Below are positions 28,781-32,757 of a stretch of DNA of 32,757 nt, piece by piece (position 1 is the first letter of the stretch; each line of letters begins with the position of its first letter). This DNA is from an uncultured Prevotellaceae bacterium (GTDB lineage: Bacteria > Bacteroidota > Bacteroidia > Bacteroidales > Bacteroidaceae). Both the position numbers and the translations under genes were made by a program. The notes under the pieces are model-generated. The model did not search any database, was not told the origin of the DNA, and saw nothing but the letters and a program-made list of their open reading frames with translations. The DNA is taken from NCBI GenBank assembly GCA_902788605.1, contig CADAKX010000052.1:1-32757 (forward strand), written 5' to 3'.

Positions 28781-30268
28781 ATGAGAACGATTACTAAGAA
28801 TTTTGTCATGTGCATTGCCATGTTGTTGATGGCAGTAAGTGCGTGGGCTGGTGACGTTGTAGTCATCAAGAAAGTGAACGGTGTTGTGAATAATGCCGCA
28901 GGTACTGTACAAACAAAGATTGCTCAGGACAATGGAGTTTGTACACTCACTGTTACTCCTGCTAGTGGTTATTACATTGATTTCATTACGGCCGAGAAGA
29001 CCGTTGATGGTGGTCTTGCTCAGTCTCGTGGTGAATCTCCTACTATTAATTTCCTGGAGGTCACACCTACCGATGAGGATGCTGATCCCAGTGGCGTGAC
29101 TACTTGGACGTTTGCGATGCCTTCTGGTGACGAATATGACGTGGAGGTCGTTGCCAACTTCAAGCAGTGTGTCAATATCTCTAACGCTGTGGTGACACTG
29201 GAAGAAACCGAGTTCATTTATAATGGTGAGGAGCAAACTCCAGAGATTACCAGCGTCGTTGTAGGTGATGAGATATTGGAAGCTTCAGACTATACTGCAG
29301 TCTATACTAATAATTTGAATGCAGGAACAGCTACTATCACACTGACTGGTCAGCGTACTTATACAGGTACCGCTGTGAAGACCTTTACCATTGCTCGTAA
29401 GACGTTGACAGAGGAAATGGCTCCGGATCCAGAGGATTTTGCTTGGTATCTCTATGCTTTTGGTGATCCAATTACAATTGATGAAGATCTTGAGCTTTAT
29501 GACCATGAAATTGGTGAAGAAGGTGTATATTTGGAATATGGTGAAGATTATACCATTGCCTACACCAATAATATCAATGTAGGTACTGCTACCGCCACGA
29601 TTACCGGTGTTGGAAACTATGTGGGTTCAATTGATTTCCAATTTGATATCGTACGTGATATGAGTGATCAAATCAGCTTTGATCCCAATTTGTGGGCTTC
29701 TTACTATGCCGAGGAGGATTTGGAGATTCCATTAGGTTTTGCTGCTTATATTGTGACAGAAGTTGCCGATGGCGCTGTTGAAGTAGAACCTATTGACTAC
29801 ATTCCTTGCCATGAAGGCGTATTGCTGACTATTGATCCAGAATTTGGTGGTCTCGGTGAGATGGCTATTGATAAAATGATCATTGCAGAGGCCTACGAGG
29901 GCGAGCCTGGAGACTTCGAAGCCAACCTATTGAAGGGCTGTTCTGAAGCAACTGCCGTGGAGTCTTTGACAGCCGAAGGCCAGAGCATCTATGTGCTCTA
30001 TAACGATGAGTTTGTCAAGAGCACTAAGGGTTATATCCCTGCTTTCCGTTGCTACCTCGAGGTTGACGGTTTGTCTTCCTTTGCAGCTAACTCACGCATG
30101 GCTATCCGCGTGGCAGGCGGTGACGATATGACAGGCATTGAGACCATCAGCAATGAACAGAGTGTTAAGAACAACGGTCTCTATGACCTCAATGGTCGTC
30201 GTCTCAACAGCACCCAGTTGAAGAAGGGTCTGTATATTAAGAACGGCAAGAAAGTCGTGATTAAATAA
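28781..30268 (+). CDS. Exported protein with repeated Ig-like domains and C-terminal sorting tail
   Basis: 495 residues. Signal peptide MRTITKNFVMCIAMLLMAVSAWA. Residues about 25-130 form a domain (CTLTVTPASGYYIDFITAEK; WTFAMPSGDEYDVEVVANF) that recurs at the start of the next gene. Two repeats of a beta domain follow, each marked by YTNN-N-x-GTAT-x-T (ASDYTAVYTNNLNAGTATIT near 160; GEDYTIAYTNNINVGTATAT near 255). A C-terminal beta region ends with NGLYDLNGRRLNSTQLKKG and LYIKNGKKVVIK, a clear sorting-type tail. Function unknown, presumably surface-exposed. No clear TAnnTTTG lies in the 79-base gap upstream. Confidence 0.85.
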   Translation: MRTITKNFVMCIAMLLMAVSAWAGDVVVIKKVNGVVNNAAGTVQTKIAQDNGVCTLTVTPASGYYIDFITAEKTVDGGLAQSRGESPTINFLEVTPTDEDADPSGVTTWTFAMPSGDEYDVEVVANFKQCVNISNAVVTLEETEFIYNGEEQTPEITSVVVGDEILEASDYTAVYTNNLNAGTATITLTGQRTYTGTAVKTFTIARKTLTEEMAPDPEDFAWYLYAFGDPITIDEDLELYDHEIGEEGVYLEYGEDYTIAYTNNINVGTATATITGVGNYVGSIDFQFDIVRDMSDQISFDPNLWASYYAEEDLEIPLGFAAYIVTEVADGAVEVEPIDYIPCHEGVLLTIDPEFGGLGEMAIDKMIIAEAYEGEPGDFEANLLKGCSEATAVESLTAEGQSIYVLYNDEFVKSTKGYIPAFRCYLEVDGLSSFAANSRMAIRVAGGDDMTGIETISNEQSVKNNGLYDLNGRRLNSTQLKKGLYIKNGKKVVIK

Positions 30269-30323
30269 GTACTTTGTAAGCTAAGATTTTCTTATCATTT
30301 TTGTGAACGTTTTGCTAACGCGA

Positions 30324-32757
30324 ATGAAACACCGAATGAGATATCTCTATCTACTGTCCCTCCTGCTCCTGTATACCACAGGAGCATGGGGAGGTGGTAC
30401 CATCACGGTCATCACCCAAAGTGACCGATGGCACCTGTCTGCTGACAGTAGCTCCCATCAGTGGCTATCAGATAACTGCTGATGATATCAAGGTGACCAA
30501 GGTGATTTCCGCTGATTTTGCCCAAGCGCGTGGCAATGCTCCAGCTTTGGCTGAGACCATTCCGCTGACAACTGTTCAAGCATCCGATCCCACTCGTCCG
30601 TCGCGCTATTCCTTTGTGATGCCCGCAACAGACTATGATGTGGAGATTACCGCCAATTTCCGTCGCTCCGCCATCAAGTACTACCCGTTGTGGGTGAAAG
30701 ATATCCAGGTCAACGACTTCAATAAAGCCAACATTTTGGCTGATGGAAATGGCACCGTACGCTATAATCCATCCACCAATACGTTGACGCTTTATGCAGC
30801 CAAGATTGACATGACGGATGAAACCCCTGTCGTCAGGAGTGCTCTGCCGGACGGACTGACGGTAGACCTGCGTGGTATCACGACCATGACATTTAAGTAT
30901 GGCTTCGTGTCAGAGGTTGCTGATGCCCCATTGGTCTTTACCCCCAATATGGTCAATCCCGGTCAGTTGAGCTGGGAGTTGGCTGTTGGTGGTGCTTTCT
31001 CTCAGGGCTTTGTCATCTCCTATCAGTATCCCCTCGAGCTTCAGTCGTCAGGCAATCTGATCTCTGTGACTCCTGTCACCAACTATCCGTTGAAGATAGG
31101 CGATAAGCAGGTGACCAGTGTGAACTGTATGGATGTCCTTGGTGATGGCACAGTAAGGTTTGATACATTCAAGACCTTGATACTCAATGGTGCTACACTC
31201 ACTGCTCCTATCACGAGCGGTCTTGACCAACTGAATATCTATCTGCAAGGGGCGAGCACGTTGAGTTGTAATGGCGATCTGCTGACGTCAACAGTAGCTG
31301 ATGCCAAGCTATCCTTTGAAACGGCTCCCAACACCCCAGGTAAGTTGGTGTTAACCAAGACCACGGGCGATTGGTTTAAAGGTTTCAAAACAGAGGTTGA
31401 CTATCTGACCAACCTGACAACAACCGAGGAAGGTAATGTTAAGACCATTCTCGATAAGGCAGCCATTTCCCCGATTAACAGTGAAGAGAATCCTACGAAC
31501 AATGTGTCTATTGAGGACCCAACCCCAGCAGAGACTGAGGAGTATATCAACATCACCATCAACGATGTGCTATACACCTTGCCTGTGTCAGCCTTCACGT
31601 ATGAATCGGCTACGGCAGACGAACCAGGTGGTGTCGTCCTAAACTCCGAAGGAGCCCCTGACGATTGCTTCTCTGAGATGGATCCAGGTTCCCCGGAGTT
31701 TGCAGAGGCATTCACTGGCTTAACCTTCAGATTGAGTGCCGGAACTGGAAATGTGGAAGTAGAGGCCACTATCAATGCCGATTCACATCTGGCTGTTAAG
31801 ATTGGCAGTAATACACCAGTCTTATTGCCCAACGAAGATGACCCCACTGTCGAAGAGATGCACAAATACTTCGTTCCCTATTCTGTTTCAGAACCGACCT
31901 ATGTGTATGTCTATCTGCAGAATACTGCAACATCCGAAGCCCGTAGTGATGGTCCCCATCGTGGTAAGGTCTTGCATGGCCATGTCAAGGTCACCTCTGT
32001 TGGTGCATCCTCAGAGTCTATTGTGAGTGAGAACAGTTATTCAGAGCAGACTAACACCATTGTGGACAACAAGGTGAAACTCTACAGTCTGCCCGAATCG
32101 GCTATCACTGGCGATGGCAATGGCGTGGTGCTCTCCACCATCGAGATTGAAGATAACGGCACTGCCGAAAGTCGTGACTTGCATCGTGCTGCTGCTACGC
32201 AACAGAAGAAGATTACCGAGTTGGCTCCCACGGTCTTTGACCAGCTCGACAAGAGTCAGATACTATATGTCGACCTCAGTGGTACCGATGTGACAGACTT
32301 CACCGTCAATCGCATTACCGGTATTATGAGTGGCTTTGCCAACAACACCTTGATTTATCTGCCCCAGGGCAATGACGATGGTGGTGAGGAGAATGTGGTT
32401 GTCAACGACTCCTGTCGCAGTCTGAGTCTCTATGACGATTGGAGCTTCCGTTCCCATCGCGACTTCGTGGCTGCCAATGCGGTCTTGAATAGCGACTTCG
32501 TGGCCGGTCAAGCCTCCACCCTCATGCTGCCCTTTACCTTGTCGCAGGCCAGTGCCGAAGCGTTAGGCCACTTCTTCACGCTGAAAGAGATTGCTGGCGA
32601 GGATGTGATACTCCAGCCACAGGACGAAGGTGATATCATGGCCAACACCCCCTACGTTTTCCTCTCGAAGGCTGATGGCAAGGTGACGGCCAGTGATGTC
32701 AAGGTCGTACCCTTGGAAACCTTTACGGTTGCCCAAGGTCAGCTGGTAGGCACCTAT
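30324..32757 (+). pseudogene. Large exported protein, 5' frame broken near 30405-30420, truncated by window end
   Basis: ATG at 30324 (or 30336) opens a signal peptide MKHRMRYLYLLSLLLLYTTGAWG followed by GGTITVI. That frame ends at TGA 30480-30482. From about 30415 another frame stays open without a stop to the last base (about 780 codons) and begins VTDGTCLLTVAPISGYQITA, homologous to the N-terminal domain of the preceding gene. Comparison of the two suggests about 20 residues plus a frame change are missing after the signal peptide. Later parts have a beta-rich pattern (NPSTNTLTLYAAKIDMTD; STLMLPFTLSQASAEALGHF) seen in large Prevotella surface proteins. The intended product is probably a secreted adhesin-like protein; the C terminus is outside the window. 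Confidence 0.82.

Overview
The window looks like a chromosomal piece of a Bacteroidales bacterium, most likely Prevotella or a close relative. The evidence is the recurrent Bacteroidetes -7 promoter box (TAnnTTTG, usually TACCTTTGC), the near absence of Shine-Dalgarno sequences, lipoprotein-type signal peptides, a C10 (streptopain/interpain-like) protease, and secreted proteins ending in a short 'Y-D-x-x-G-R-x ... K-G-x-Y-x-x-N-G-K-K-V' tail typical of exported Prevotella/Bacteroides proteins. It reads like an assembled contig: the 5' edge cuts a 5S rRNA and the 3' edge cuts a large surface-protein gene.

Layout. 1-115: 3' end of a 5S rRNA with its terminator (end of an rRNA operon). 120-660: a repeat-dense non-coding stretch. 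661-4943: three tightly packed plus-strand genes (TPR lipoprotein, thioredoxin-fold lipoprotein without cysteines, YifB/ComM ATPase). 5040-6116: HAD-type lipoprotein, closed by a bidirectional terminator shared with a minus-strand tRNA-Leu(UAA). 6313-11531: a minus-strand block with prmC-recX-comF, then, from its own promoter, pyrE-SRPBCC-argH-lipoprotein. 11552-12517: ribD, convergent with an RNase H gene, followed upstream by a broken argS. 14938-23834: secreted proteins (giant choice-of-anchor-J/FN3 protein, C10 protease with LRR and MBG-like domains, smaller exported protein). 23910-26947: rplM-rpsI-rpsB-tsf behind a structured leader. 27043-28701: a compact partner-switching operon (RsbW-like kinase, STAS antagonist, soluble histidine kinase). 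28781-end: two related exported proteins, the second incomplete.

Two themes stand out. First, short-period (7, 8 or 11 bp) tandem repeats, often arranged as large inverted repeats, occur between genes and twice inside essential reading frames without breaking the frame: a 102-bp palindrome in argS and four 11-mers in prmC. Second, four places show a conserved protein continuing in another frame with an internal segment missing (two in argS, one in the giant secreted protein, one after a signal peptide). The recurrence, including in an essential tRNA synthetase, makes assembly or base-level error a serious possibility and should be tested before any biological reading.

The core genes are ordinary housekeeping genes. 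The more novel candidates are the heptad palindromes, the rplM leader RNA with its promoter palindrome, the terminator whose loop carries the next promoter's -33 box, and the partner-switching/histidine-kinase operon lacking an adjacent sigma factor or phosphatase.
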